Origin: Candidatus Nezhaarchaeota archaeon
GTDB taxonomy: Archaea; Thermoproteota; Methanomethylicia; Nezhaarchaeales; WYZ-LMO8
NCBI GenBank assembly: GCA_029887785.1
Contig: JARXPG010000002.1
Span: forward strand, 105,368 to 169,367
Direction: 5' to 3'
Length of the DNA stretch: 64,000 bases
In this document: positions 54,810 through 63,739 of the stretch, piece after piece
Numbering within the stretch: position 1 is the first letter of the stretch
How the letters are laid out: the number at the start of each line of letters is the position of its first letter
The notes under the pieces: model-generated
The model's input: the letters and a program-made list of their open reading frames with translations, nothing else
The model's database searches: none
What the model was told of the DNA's origin: nothing
Translations under genes and position numbers: made by a program

Positions 54810-55589
54810 TTATCTCCCCTTAATTACTGGTGGTCTCTTCTCAAGGAAAGCTTTCGACAGCTCTTTTTGATCCTCCGTGCTGAAACATAGTCTAAACAGG
54901 TCTGCCTCACACTTTAGCCCTTCAGTTAAGGTCGTCTCCAAAGCTTTGTTCACAGCCATCTTAGCGAAAGCTAGTATTATGGGGCTTTGCTTTAGAAGCT
55001 CATTGACCATGTTGTTCACCTCCTCCATTAACTTCTCTTTAGGAACCACCTTGTTAATCATGCCAAGTCTGTAAGCCTCTTGAGCCGATATAAACTTCCC
55101 GGTGAAGATCATTTCTTTCGCTATCTTCTCACCCACTAGCCTAGGAAGGATTTGTGTACCTCCACCACCTGGTATGACCCCAACTCTCACTTCTGGCTGT
55201 CCAAATTGTGCGTCTTCCGATGCTATTACTATGTCGCATGCCATTGCCAGCTCGCAACCTCCACCAAGTGCTAAGCCGTTAACAGCAGCTATCACCGGCT
55301 TTGGCATATTACGAATGAGCTCGTAGGGCCGCATTATCTCAGCACGTTTTACTAAGTCGGCTGGAGTCAACGTCGGGAACTCGCTTATGTCAGCTCCTGC
55401 ACTAAAAGCTCGACCTGCACCGGTTATCACCACTACGCGCACGTTATCGTCCTTCCAAGCATCTTCAAGCGCTCGTATCAATTCTCTCCGCATCTCAGTG
55501 TTCTGTGCGTTCAGCTTATCTGGGCGGTTGAGAGTTATCCAGGCCACATTCCCTCTCTTTTCGTAAATTATTGTTTTAAACTCAGACAT
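54810..55589 (-). CDS. Enoyl-CoA hydratase (crotonase family)
   Basis: Crotonase-fold enzyme, 259 residues. Oxyanion-hole segments AFSAGADISEF (about 62-72) and ALGGGCELAMACD (about 107-119) and the catalytic glutamates in the GGGCELA and GQPEVRVGVIPGGGGTQ stretches are intact, as required for hydratase activity. A strong ribosome site, GGGGAGGATC, precedes the ATG. It hydrates enoyl-CoA in beta-oxidation or dehydrates 3-hydroxybutyryl-CoA. Confidence 0.93.
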   Translation of the reverse strand: MSEFKTIIYEKRGNVAWITLNRPDKLNAQNTEMRRELIRALEDAWKDDNVRVVVITGAGRAFSAGADISEFPTLTPADLVKRAEIMRPYELIRNMPKPVIAAVNGLALGGGCELAMACDIVIASEDAQFGQPEVRVGVIPGGGGTQILPRLVGEKIAKEMIFTGKFISAQEAYRLGMINKVVPKEKLMEEVNNMVNELLKQSPIILAFAKMAVNKALETTLTEGLKCEADLFRLCFSTEDQKELSKAFLEKRPPVIKGR

Positions 55590-55812
55590 GATCCTCCCCT
55601 TAACAATACTATGAAACGTGAAATCTTTAAGTATGTTGCAGACGCGTCAAAATGCAGCACCCAATAACACGACCGAGAGACCCTAATATAGTGGCTAACT
55701 TAACGTTCGACGACCATCTATAGTGCTCGTTGGGTCACGGTAAAGTTGCTGGTGCTCTTGAAGTTTGTGAGGAGCGAGCTCGAATATAACTGATAGTTAC
55801 GCTTAAGTGCTT

Positions 55813-55866
55813 GATGCTAAGCATCCTTAGGCTTATATAGCATTCCACATCCTCTCTAAGGATGCT
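55813..55866 (+). promoter_or_regulatory. Promoter with 11-bp inverted repeat before the IPMI-type operon
   Basis: AGCATCCTTAG (55820-55830) and CTAAGGATGCT (55856-55866) are perfect inverted copies on either side of TTATATAG (55833-55840), the presumed TATA box. An additional half-site makes GATGCT-A-AGCATC at 55813-55825. ATG 55891 follows. The half-site equals that on the peptide-importer promoter at 33142-33162. Confidence 0.6.
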
Positions 55867-55890
55867 AGCAGCGACTTTGGGTGTCGAGAC

Positions 55891-57138
55891 ATGAAGACCC
55901 TAACTGAGAAGATACTTAGCAGGGCCTCAGGAACCGACGTCTCGCCAGGCGATGTGATCGAAGTTGAAGTTGACCTGGTAGCTTTCCACGATCTAACAGG
56001 TTACCACGTAATAGAGGTCATGGATAAGGTTGGAGCGAGGAAGGTTAGCAAGCCTGAAAACCTCGTGATAGCGTTCGATCACCTAGTGCCACCACCAGAT
56101 GTTAAGAGCGCCGAAATACAGCAAGCAGTGAGGAGCTTTGCGAGAGAGCTTAAGCTACCAAACTTCCACGATGTAGGCTACGGAATTCTCCACCAAGTCC
56201 TAGTAGAAAGATATGTCATGCCAGGTCAAGTCGTTGTGGTCGCTGATAGCCACGCCTCAACGTCTGGAGCACTTGGAGCCTTCGCTCAAGGAATGGGTGC
56301 GAGCGACGTAGCCGCCATAGTCATGACCGGTAGAACTTGGCTAACGGTCCCCCAACCCTTCAAGCTCGTCCTGGATGGTGAGCCAAGGCAGTGGATAACA
56401 GGGAAGGAGGTTTCGCTAGAGCTGCTTAGAGTGTTTAAGGCAGATTACTTCGTAGGTACGTCAATAGAAGTCTTCGTTAATGAGCCCAGCAAATTCCCAA
56501 TGGATTATAGGCTAACCGTGGCAAACATGGGCATTGAGATGAATGCTGACTCTCTAATCTTCATACCAGATGAAGTGACTCGAAGCTACATAGAATCTAT
56601 GAGGAACGTGAAGTTATCTAAGGTCGAGAAGCCAGATCCAGGCGCGAAGTACGTTGATGAGTACACTCTCCAGCTAAACAATGTGGACTTCCTAGTGGCT
56701 GCACCGAGTAGCGTTGACAATGTTAAGAGCGTTCGAGAGCTCTCTAACGTTGAAGTCGACATGGTCTTCATAGGATCCTGCACCAATGGAAGGTTAAGCG
56801 ACCTTGAGATAGCTGCTAAGATAATGAGGGGTAAGAAGGTTAAGACCAGGTGTATAGTCATACCGGCTTCCTGGAGCGTCTTCAAGAAGGCATTAGAGCT
56901 AGGATACATACAGACCCTCGTCGAAGCAGGTTGCGTAGTCACTTATGGAACCTGTGGACCCTGCATAGGGGGACACTTTGGAGTAGCTGGACCAAACGAG
57001 GTTGTAGTTTCCACTTCAAATAGAAACTTCGTAGGTAGGATGGGTAGTCCACAGTCAAAAGTTTATTTGTCAGGTCCAGCTGTAGCTGCAGCTACAGCTA
57101 TAGCTGGTAGAATAGCTGAGCCGAGTGAGGTGCTATGA
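55891..57138 (+). CDS. leuC: 3-isopropylmalate dehydratase-type large subunit (aconitase family)
   Basis: Large subunit of an archaeal isopropylmalate isomerase/homoaconitase-type hydro-lyase, 415 residues. The 4Fe-4S cluster ligands are Cys297 (FIGSCTNGR) and Cys355 and Cys358 (TCGPCIGG). [15 protein letters not shown] near 118-131 binds substrate. It would work in leucine synthesis, or on homocitrate or citramalate; the two are hard to separate in archaea. Overlaps the small subunit gene by 4 nt. No other leucine gene is adjacent. Confidence 0.9.
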   Translation: MKTLTEKILSRASGTDVSPGDVIEVEVDLVAFHDLTGYHVIEVMDKVGARKVSKPENLVIAFDHLVPPPDVKSAEIQQAVRSFARELKLPNFHDVGYGILHQVLVERYVMPGQVVVVADSHASTSGALGAFAQGMGASDVAAIVMTGRTWLTVPQPFKLVLDGEPRQWITGKEVSLELLRVFKADYFVGTSIEVFVNEPSKFPMDYRLTVANMGIEMNADSLIFIPDEVTRSYIESMRNVKLSKVEKPDPGAKYVDEYTLQLNNVDFLVAAPSSVDNVKSVRELSNVEVDMVFIGSCTNGRLSDLEIAAKIMRGKKVKTRCIVIPASWSVFKKALELGYIQTLVEAGCVVTYGTCGPCIGGHFGVAGPNEVVVSTSNRNFVGRMGSPQSKVYLSGPAVAAATAIAGRIAEPSEVL

Positions 57139-57617
57139 TAATCGAGGGCAAGGTAATCAAGTTGGGAGACAAGATAGACACCGACGTAATAATACCAGCT
57201 AAGTACTTGAAGTCGACGGACCCTCAATACCTGGCTCAACACGTTCTAGAGCCAATAGATCCAGAATTCCACAAGAAAGCTCAGGGAGCAATAATAGTTG
57301 CTGGGAAGGTTTTTGGAATGGGCTCATCGAGAGAGCAGGCAGCCATAGCCATAAAGGCTGCTGGAGTAAGAGCTGTTGTAGCTGAGTCCTTTGCTAGGAT
57401 ATTCTACAGGAACGCGATAAATAACGGCTTGCCGGCAATAGCATGTCCTGGAGTAACCAAGGAGGTGGAGGATGGGGACCTCATTTCAGTAAACGTGGAG
57501 ACTGGAGAGATCAAGGTAGGATGTAGGGTTATTAAGGGAAAAGGAGTAAGCGGAATGGCCCTCGAAATACTGAAAGCTGGAGGACTCATAGATTATCTAA
57601 AAAAGAGATTGCGATAA
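57135..57617 (+). CDS. leuD: 3-isopropylmalate dehydratase-type small subunit
   Basis: Swivelling small subunit, 160 residues. [18 protein letters not shown] (residues 11-28) contains the substrate-recognising loop, here [36 protein letters not shown] is the phosphate/carboxylate-binding core. The loop is where isopropylmalate- and homocitrate-type enzymes differ, so its reading by comparison would settle the substrate. Forms the heteromer with the large subunit gene it overlaps. Confidence 0.9.
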   Translation: MIIEGKVIKLGDKIDTDVIIPAKYLKSTDPQYLAQHVLEPIDPEFHKKAQGAIIVAGKVFGMGSSREQAAIAIKAAGVRAVVAESFARIFYRNAINNGLPAIACPGVTKEVEDGDLISVNVETGEIKVGCRVIKGKGVSGMALEILKAGGLIDYLKKRLR

Positions 57618-57888
57618 GAGCAAAGGTTCTTTAACTATTCACCCTTTCGTCAAAGTTTATCAAGGTCCATGTTTAATACATGTTTGCTATATTTGTAGTG
57701 TTATAGTATGATTTAAACGTACGCAAGCATTATTTAGGGAAGTTTAAAATGATAAAGACATCTTCCTCAAACCTAACCCTGCCTATACTTACTTCGCAAG
57801 AGTAAATGATGTTTGCTTGACTTCACTTCTTTAAATGCTCCGTAATCTATGATTCATTAAACCAAATTACGTAGACAACTTTAGCAAT

Positions 57889-57996
57889 TCATGTACTATC
57901 TTCTAAACCATCTAATTCCAAATAACCTGGTTTGACCGCAAACACTTCTCTTGAAGGTAGCCTTAGTGGAGCTGTAGCTAGTAGTTCAGCTTTCAT
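57889..57996 (-). CDS. Possible 35-residue peptide coupled to a membrane-protein gene
   Basis: ATG 57996 lies in an ATGA overlap with the stop of the gene upstream, and the frame reads MKAELLATAPLRLPSREVFA... to TGA at 57889. The sequence is not hydrophobic and has a plausible composition. No family is recognised. The exact overlap is the main argument for translation; it could also be a chance frame. Confidence 0.35.
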   Translation of the reverse strand: MKAELLATAPLRLPSREVFAVKPGYLELDGLEDST

Positions 57997-58484
57997 GTGC
58001 TCTGCCTTGATGATCTCTGATGCTCACTTAAATAGAACCTTTCCACGAGTCTCTTAGAGTAAGCTCTCTTCCCTAACGAGTAAGCTATTACTGCTACTAG
58101 AAGAGGGACGTGAACTGCAATTAAGATAGCTAACGAAAATATCTTAATCCAAAGGCTTGCAGGAGAGGAGAGAATTACGACATTAGCTAGCACCCCACAT
58201 GCACTTACGACTATGAGAGTCGATGCAGCTGCTAGCTTCTCATCTACTCTCTTATTAAGGGTGGCAAGGACATCAAGTATTAAGGAGGTAGCTATAACTG
58301 CTGAAAACCATGCAAACAAGAGAGCTACGATATCACCTTCATAAAACTTTATGAACATATAGCCTACGAAAAACACCAACAAGATAACTTGAGGAGATCT
58401 AAACTTACGCTTATGAAGGTAAATAGATAGGAAGCCAATAGCCACAGCAGAAGTGAGCAGAGCCATCAATAACTCCAAAGACAT
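57993..58484 (-). CDS. Membrane protein, 163 residues, unknown
   Basis: Five hydrophobic spans (about residues 5-22, 32-48, 52-72, 83-103, 110-132) and a basic C-terminal tail of about 30 residues. No family is recognised. It may be followed by a translationally coupled short peptide. Between the IPMI-type operon and this gene (57618-57888) only A/T-rich sequence was seen. Confidence 0.65.
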   Translation of the reverse strand: MSLELLMALLTSAVAIGFLSIYLHKRKFRSPQVILLVFFVGYMFIKFYEGDIVALLFAWFSAVIATSLILDVLATLNKRVDEKLAAASTLIVVSACGVLANVVILSSPASLWIKIFSLAILIAVHVPLLVAVIAYSLGKRAYSKRLVERFYLSEHQRSSRQST

Positions 58485-58614
58485 GAGTTAGAACCTCTAA
58501 GTGTGAGGTGCCCATGCCAATCAACTTATATTTTGTGGTTTAGGTAAGGCAGCGTAACCCTCTAAAGCCTGAAAGCTTTAAAAGCGAATAATTCTGAGAG
58601 CGTATCGTGGAGTA

Positions 58615-59466
58615 ATGGTTAGGGTTGCGCTGTTTAGAGGGTCGAACCCTATTGAGGTTGTCGTTAAAGCTCTTGAGGCAATAGAGAGCGATTTGATGCC
58701 TCTCTTGCATAGCAAGAGATCCATATTAGTGAAGCCAAATTACATAACCGCCGACCACCCCTCAACAGGGGTTACGACTGATGCGAGAGTGGTAGAAGGG
58801 GTTGTCAAGTTCTTCAAGGAGAGGGGAGTAGACGACATAGTGATAGGTGAGGGGAGCGGGTTCGCAGATACCTTTGAAGCCTTCAGAGTTGCTGGTGTAG
58901 ATAAAGTAGCTGAGAGGTGGAACGTTAAGCTGGTGGACCTTAACAGAGATGAGTTCGTCGAAGTACGTCCTCCAAACCCCTTAGCCTTGAAGAGGGTTAA
59001 AGTGGCTAAGACGGCTCTCGAGAGGGCTATAGTCAGCGTTCCCAAGCTGAAGGTTCATAGGCTCGCCACGGTCACCTTAGGCTTGAAGAACATGATGGGG
59101 GCCCTAGAGTCAAAGGGCAGCATGCACAATGGGAGGCTCCACGAGAACATAGCCGACTTAGCATCAGTCTTGAAGCCGGCCTTAACGGTCATAGACGGCA
59201 TAATAGCGGGCGAGCTTCACGAGATGAGTAGGTGCCCCATCGAGATGAACGTGATCGTAGCTAGCACAGACCCCGTAGCTGCAGATGCTGTGGGATCCAT
59301 GATAATGGGCATCGATCCCAAGGAGGTCAAACACCTCGTATTAGCTGAGAGAAAGGGGCTTGGAACTCTTCGCTTAGAAGAAATAGAGATAGTGGGAGAG
59401 CCAATAGAGAAGGTTGCAAGGAAGTTTCGTAGATCCCTCTTGTCAAAGTTCTTGTCGCTATTCTAA
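58615..59466 (+). CDS. DUF362 family protein
   Basis: A 283-residue protein of the DUF362 family, from SILVKPNYITADHPSTGVTTDARVVEGVV near residue 37 to STDPVAADAVGSMIMGIDPKEVKHLVLAERKGLG near 225. KVHRLATVTLGLKNMMGAL is the central conserved stretch. Many family members carry a C-terminal ferredoxin domain; this one ends before it and has almost no cysteines, so it is the short form. Function unknown; cytosolic. Its A/T-rich upstream region gives it a promoter of its own. Confidence 0.88.
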   Translation: MVRVALFRGSNPIEVVVKALEAIESDLMPLLHSKRSILVKPNYITADHPSTGVTTDARVVEGVVKFFKERGVDDIVIGEGSGFADTFEAFRVAGVDKVAERWNVKLVDLNRDEFVEVRPPNPLALKRVKVAKTALERAIVSVPKLKVHRLATVTLGLKNMMGALESKGSMHNGRLHENIADLASVLKPALTVIDGIIAGELHEMSRCPIEMNVIVASTDPVAADAVGSMIMGIDPKEVKHLVLAERKGLGTLRLEEIEIVGEPIEKVARKFRRSLLSKFLSLF

Positions 59467-59570
59467 GATCGCCAAGTAGTAAGAGGATTGGTTGTGATGG
59501 AGGTTGAACTTGCTGTAGACATTAAGCTGAAGTCGTAGGGGGTACGCTTGAAACTATAAGCTCTATGGAT

Positions 59571-59999
59571 CTAGCTTTTGACTGGTAAATCCATGCTTCT
59601 AATAGTCTTAACACCCAACTTCTCCGATACCCTTACGAGTTCGTCGTCATCGGTTACTAAGCTACAATTAAGATCTTTAGCTACTGATATGTATGATGTA
59701 TCGTAGAACGTCAAGCCCACTCGCATTGATAGTAGCAAAACCTCAGCTCTGTGCTCATACCTTGAAAGATCAACGATCCTCATTAGATTGAGGAGGGCGC
59801 TTACGAAGTTGAAGGCTTTGAGTGCATCGTTTACACTGATCCTCTTCAGCAAGTAAGCTTCCTTCCATAGAGCATTTCCTACCTCGTATTGAGCTAGAGA
59901 TAGTGTGTAGCACTCGTTCCCCTCAATGAAGTCGACTATGCCTTCACGGTGATAGCGTATCGAGTTCAATATCGCGCTAGCGTCGAAGAGGAACCTCAA
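59571..59999 (-). CDS. vapC: VapC-type PIN-domain toxin
   Basis: PIN-domain ribonuclease of 142 residues. The acidic metal ligands are seen as Asp6 (LFDASAIL), Glu39 (YEVGNALWKE), and aspartates in FYDTSYISVAKDL and LVTDDDELV. It is coupled to the antitoxin gene by a 4-nt overlap. VapC toxins of archaea cut RNA when not bound by VapB. Confidence 0.92.
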   Translation of the reverse strand: MRFLFDASAILNSIRYHREGIVDFIEGNECYTLSLAQYEVGNALWKEAYLLKRISVNDALKAFNFVSALLNLMRIVDLSRYEHRAEVLLLSMRVGLTFYDTSYISVAKDLNCSLVTDDDELVRVSEKLGVKTIRSMDLPVKS

Positions 60000-60226
60000 C
60001 CCCTCACCCTATCCTCCCTAACGATTCTCACTATATCCTCTGCAGGCACCTTGGATAGAATGAGTGAAACCTCTTGAGCCATACCTTTAAGATGCTCCCT
60101 CTCTCTCCTCCTGACCTCCTCCTCAAGAGCCCTCCTTATTAATTGGTTGACATTAATCCCAAACTTGGCTGCCTTTTCTCTAAGCTCACGAGGAACCTTA
60201 GCTGAGACCGTCACGTACCGACTCAT
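59996..60226 (-). CDS. vapB: VapB-type antitoxin
   Basis: A 76-residue antitoxin. SRYVTVSAKVPRELREKAAKFGINVNQLIRRALEEEVRRRE is a ribbon-helix-helix type DNA-binding domain; the rest wraps the toxin. First gene of the pair and presumably its autorepressor. Confidence 0.88.
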   Translation of the reverse strand: MSRYVTVSAKVPRELREKAAKFGINVNQLIRRALEEEVRRREREHLKGMAQEVSLILSKVPAEDIVRIVREDRVRG

Positions 60227-60809
60227 GAGGGAAGCACCAAGTAAAGTACTATGATGTGTGGTAGTATAAATAAATTTCGTATATCTAATGGTACTACTTG
60301 TAGTCGATATGTGATCTACAAAAGACCCTCCATGATTTGCAGCTAACTTAACGATATTCCTTGAGCCTAGAGAAGCTTGGTTAACGTTGAAGATTAAGAG
60401 CCCATCTCACTTGATTATGTGCAGCCCCCAGTAGGATAGCGTGCAACGAACCCACAATGCCTAGCAATGCTAGCAAAATATTATGAGATGTAATCGCAAT
60501 AGCCACGATACAGCACAAGCGCACCTCTACCACGTCATCAACGATCTTAGCCCTCCTCGACGCGCATAGCTTTGAGCAGCATAGCCAACATTGATGGTAG
60601 AGCTCATAGACCGTCGAGATGACGTTGGCGCCGAAGATTTCGAGGAACTTGAGGTCAAAAGCACCTAGAAGCAGCTTGCATCTTGTTCAAGAAGTTCAAA
60701 GTAATGACGCGAGCCCTAACAGCCCTGAACTTACAACCGAAAGCCTCGTCCTTAGAGCAGGTCAGAAATCAACTTAAATAGATTCCAACCATATTTCCAC
60801 TCGTGGCAC
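60227..60809. other. 0.6-kb region with possible gene remnant
   Basis: No intact gene. On the minus strand an open frame of about 100 codons without a start codon (60381 to about 60690) reads KLLLGAFDLKFLEIFGANVIS... to a hydrophobic SHNILLALLGIVGSLHAILLGAAHN. It may be a leftover of a membrane protein gene, or chance. The promoter of the gene at 60810 must be near 60770-60790. Confidence 0.3.
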
Positions 60810-61070
60810 ATGTCTGAGAGAGAATTGAAGGAGGTTGGTACAGTAACTCACTACTACACGAGGATAGGTGTTGCTATAGTTAACCTGGTAGACACGTTGT
60901 CTGTTGGAGATAGGATCCTCATAAAAGGAGCTACTACAAACTTTGAGCAGAACGTTGAGTCTATGCAGATAGAACGCAAAAACGTTAATACCGCTTATAG
61001 TGGGCAAACCATCGGCCTAAAGGTTATTCAGAGAGTTAGAGAAGGAGATAAAGTGTACAAGATCGTTTAA
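60810..61070 (+). CDS. Small EF-Tu domain-2-like protein
   Basis: An 86-residue protein made of one beta-barrel like domain 2 of translation factors (EVGTVTHYYTRIGVAIVNLVDTLSVGDRILIKG...TNFEQNVESMQIERKNVNTAYSGQTIGLKV). Related stand-alone proteins are common in archaea, as is the same domain at the end of U32 peptidases. No GTPase domain. It may bind RNA or a translation component. Starts at ATG 60810. Confidence 0.88.
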   Translation: MSERELKEVGTVTHYYTRIGVAIVNLVDTLSVGDRILIKGATTNFEQNVESMQIERKNVNTAYSGQTIGLKVIQRVREGDKVYKIV

Positions 61071-61174
61071 GAGCAACCAAATACCCCTTTTTTACAGTAC
61101 AAACCAATCAAGTAAGTTCTTCGATATCATCAACAGTGCGCTATTTTACGAAGCCATACAGCCTCCAATCCTTT

Positions 61175-61378
61175 TTAATCAAGATCTTGATCATCTGGCG
61201 TACCATGAGGTCGATGATGAAATAAAATGGCACCGTCTTCGAGAGCTCCTACGATCGAGAGATCTTCGACAACTTCGTCGGGAACGTAGCTGCCAAACTC
61301 TTCACGTAGCTTAAAGCCTTTTTCTGCAACGATAATAAGGTGGAGATGAATTCCTATGGCATGAGGCCTTTGCTGGTC
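61175..61378 (-). pseudogene. Possible remnant of an F420-dependent oxidoreductase gene
   Basis: An open stretch of about 67 codons directly after the VapC stop, without a start codon, ending at TAA 61175-61177. It includes LREEFGSYVPDEVVEDLSIVGALED, which resembles the C-terminal part of luciferase-like F420-dependent enzymes such as Mer. Too short to be sure. Confidence 0.3.
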
Positions 61379-61735
61379 TTACCTTCTCCTTATCTCGAGT
61401 CTCAACCCCATCTCTATCACTCGTTCGAAATCACGATCCATGGTGATAAGCTCCATGTCGTTCACTATAGCTGTAGCAGCTATTAGCATATCTGCATCTG
61501 GCATTACTTCCCCTCTCTGCTTAAGTCGATCATAGAGCTCACAGTACTTAAGTATGACCTCGTTACTTAATGGTAGTACCTCAAAGCTTTCTTCAAGTAG
61601 CTTCTTCACCCTATCCCTCTTCTCTGGTTTTACGCCTCTAAGCACTTCCATTAGAGTGATTACTGAGATATAGCCTGGTTCAAAGACCCCCATCCTTATA
61701 TTTTCCACTAAGATGCTTGTATCTAAAAGCTTCAT
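61379..61735 (-). CDS. vapC: VapC-type PIN-domain toxin, second pair
   Basis: PIN ribonuclease of 118 residues. Asp5 (LLDTSILVE), Glu30 (LMEVLRG), and aspartates in MPDADMLIAATAI and LITMDRDF make the metal site. Overlaps its antitoxin gene by 4 nt. It differs from the pair at 59.6-60.2 kb in length and sequence, so the two were gained separately. Confidence 0.92.
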   Translation of the reverse strand: MKLLDTSILVENIRMGVFEPGYISVITLMEVLRGVKPEKRDRVKKLLEESFEVLPLSNEVILKYCELYDRLKQRGEVMPDADMLIAATAIVNDMELITMDRDFERVIEMGLRLEIRRR

Positions 61736-61959
61736 CTTAATTTAAACCTCTCTCTAAATTCCTCACTGGCCTTTACTATCTCGCTCAGCTCCTCCTCAGT
61801 TAACAATTCTTTAAGCCTTTCAAACCCCTCCTTCATCCTTGCATACTCAGCCCTCATGTAAAGCTCGAGGAGAAAGTCGCCCCAATCCTTTTTACCCTTC
61901 TTCCTGGCTAAGAGCTCTTTAACTTCTCTAGGGACAGATATAGTTACATACTTATTCAA
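61732..61959 (-). CDS. vapB: VapB-type antitoxin, second pair
   Basis: A 75-residue antitoxin. MNKYVTISVPREVKELLARKKGKKDWGDFLLELY is an AbrB-unlike, DUF217-type DNA-binding start often seen with archaeal VapC; the tail is charged and helical. Coupled with the toxin. Confidence 0.87.
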   Translation of the reverse strand: MNKYVTISVPREVKELLARKKGKKDWGDFLLELYMRAEYARMKEGFERLKELLTEEELSEIVKASEEFRERFKLR

Positions 61960-62429
61960 CTATATCACTATACAACTAAACAACCAAAGCGCTTAAAAGC
62001 TTTACAATCAAGCCTGTGAGGAGCCACGTCTCTAGACGACTTACGACTATATTCCTTCAAGCCAGCTCTTCTATCACTACGACAGTTAATGGATCCTACA
62101 GTAGAATCGCTGGGGTTTACGTAGAGTGTAGCTGTAATCGGTTTCGTCGCAGTGATTAGCGGCATTGTTGGAGTGATCGTAGGTTTATCCCATAGATCAT
62201 CTGAAAAGCGATCTAAAATCTTGCAACCTCGGATACCTGCTAAGCCTTCAACTTCATCCAGGCAAACTTCGTCGATTTCTTCAAGATGCTTTGCACACGA
62301 TAATTTGCATGAATGAAGTGGGCGTCCACCGATTCTAGGACCTTGATAAGACTAGCATGGTAAGGGGCATTAATTCGTAACTGCTTGATTAGGAAATCTT
62401 AAAATGATGGTTGATCACATTGATGATTT
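61960..62429. other. 0.5-kb region before the cas genes, remnants only
   Basis: No intact gene. In one plus-strand frame about 62135-62330 a hydrophobic stretch VAVIGFVAVISGIVGVIVGLSHRS appears, preceded in another frame by SSITTTVNGSYSRIAGVYV, like the C-terminal anchor of a secreted protein broken by a frameshift. No CRISPR repeat was found here. Confidence 0.3.
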
Positions 62430-63146
62430 GTGCGAAGGGTCGTAGTTTCGAGCATTGGCTTCGCTTGGGAGCGAGTCTTTAGGGCAGTCGCCAGGATCGG
62501 TCTGGGCGAAGGAGATGGCCTCCTTCTCTTCAACTCCCTACCCAAGGTCGATATGGCCATCGAGGCCATGGAGATGATCAAGAAGCGAGTTGAAGAGGTG
62601 TATCCGGGGGTTAGCGTGGGGTCTTACTGGCTAGATCCTAGACAGGGCTTCGAGGTAAACGTCGCACTGATAAGGAGGAGAGTTGAGGAGCACGCTCCAT
62701 GCGAAGCCTTCTTCTTAGCAGTGGGGGGATTTCGATGGCTGGCTCTGGCCTTGAGCTACGCCGCCTTCGCTGCCCACACGTTGAGCGAGATGCGCAAGAT
62801 CTACGTCAAGTCTCTAGAGCTACAGTTGGAAGAGGATCTTCACTCCAAGGAGTTATTGAAGCAAATGTTCCCAACACAGGAGGAGAGGACCATTAGGATC
62901 CCCTTGCTCCTGAAGCTAGCCGACGTCGATCTAGAGGACCTTCAAATCATGGAGCTAGTGGGTAGAGGGCTCAAGAGGGCTAAGCAATTGGAGGACGAGT
63001 TGAGGATGCCGAAAGCAACCATGCAGAGGAAGCTGGTACAGCTGGTTAACAAGGGGCTGCTAGCTTACGAGAAGAGGGGGAGGAGCTATTTGTACTCTTT
63101 AACTCCACTGGCTAGAATGCTCGTAAATGGGGGACCACAACCTTAG
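62430..63146 (+). CDS. csa3: Csa3-type CARF / winged-helix CRISPR regulator
   Basis: A 238-residue transcription factor of the Csa3 group. The first 130 residues form a CARF (Rossmann-like) domain, beginning RRVVVSSIGFAWERVFRAVARIGLGEGDGLLLF and with AFFLAVGGFRWLALALSYAAF; the last 80 are a winged helix (LMELVGRGLKRAKQLEDELRMPKATMQRKLVQLVNKGLLAYEKRG). Csa3 regulates adaptation genes in type I-A systems and can bind cyclic oligoadenylate. Convergent with cas4. Codons use more G and C than the genes left of it. GTG/TTG alternatives were not needed: the frame starts at a TTG or GTG near 62430. Confidence 0.88.
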   Translation: MRRVVVSSIGFAWERVFRAVARIGLGEGDGLLLFNSLPKVDMAIEAMEMIKKRVEEVYPGVSVGSYWLDPRQGFEVNVALIRRRVEEHAPCEAFFLAVGGFRWLALALSYAAFAAHTLSEMRKIYVKSLELQLEEDLHSKELLKQMFPTQEERTIRIPLLLKLADVDLEDLQIMELVGRGLKRAKQLEDELRMPKATMQRKLVQLVNKGLLAYEKRGRSYLYSLTPLARMLVNGGPQP

Positions 63147-63157
63147 CGATCGTGAGC

Positions 63158-63739
63158 TTAAGCGCAGAACTTGTTGTAGAAGCAGTGGTAGCACTTAGCC
63201 CTTCCGGGAGTCCTCGGCGGCAACTTCTCCTCCTCCACGTACCTCTTAAGCTCCTTGATCGTGTCGACGACCATCCTCCTCAATCTCGGAGTCACCCCCA
63301 CCTCCACAACCCTCCCCGTAGACAGTACGACGACCATTGCCTTGCCGATGGGCTTCTTGAAGGTCTCCTCGCAAGCGACGACGTACGCCGTCAATTGAAG
63401 GAGGAGGTGGAGGCTCCTCCTCAACTTAGCTTTCGAGGTGCAAAGCTTCACTTCAACCACGTGAACCCTCCTCCCCTCGTCAACCACCGCATCCACCCTC
63501 CCGTAAACGCCCAAGGACTCCGACCTCACCAAGCGCTCCATGAAGATCTCACCCTCAACCCCGTGCCCCCTAAGCACCTTTGCTAGGTACAGCTTCGTGT
63601 ACCTTGGATACTCCATCGACTTCGTTGGAGGCTCGTGGAGCGTGAAGTACTTATAGAAGGCTATCCTCGGGCAGTAAGCGTACTCCTTGACTAAGACTAT
63701 CGGCACCTCCACGCTACAGGATGACGTAGTTCCCTTCAT
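63158..63739 (-). CDS. cas4: Cas4 exonuclease
   Basis: RecB-like nuclease of 193 residues acting in spacer acquisition. Cys23 (EYAYCPRIAFYKYF) and the C-terminal Cys183, Cys186 and Cys192 (AKCYHCFYNKFC) hold the iron-sulfur cluster. Nuclease motifs are GRVDAVVDEGRRVHVVEVKLC near residues 77-97 and QLTAYV near 112. Its start overlaps the cas2 end by 26 nt, so the two are one operon. It trims prespacers and checks the PAM. Confidence 0.93.
   Translation of the reverse strand: MKGTTSSCSVEVPIVLVKEYAYCPRIAFYKYFTLHEPPTKSMEYPRYTKLYLAKVLRGHGVEGEIFMERLVRSESLGVYGRVDAVVDEGRRVHVVEVKLCTSKAKLRRSLHLLLQLTAYVVACEETFKKPIGKAMVVVLSTGRVVEVGVTPRLRRMVVDTIKELKRYVEEEKLPPRTPGRAKCYHCFYNKFCA

Noticed and set aside
60381..60690. 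Hydrophobic minus-strand frame without a start codon
   Set aside because: No ATG, GTG or TTG at a suitable position and no family match; may be a remnant but cannot be supported as a gene.
61960..62429. Possible CRISPR leader or array next to csa3
   Set aside because: No direct repeats of 24-37 bp with regular spacing are present.
63152..63586. Plus-strand frame opposite cas4
   Set aside because: Proline/histidine/leucine-rich antisense of a clear Cas4 gene.
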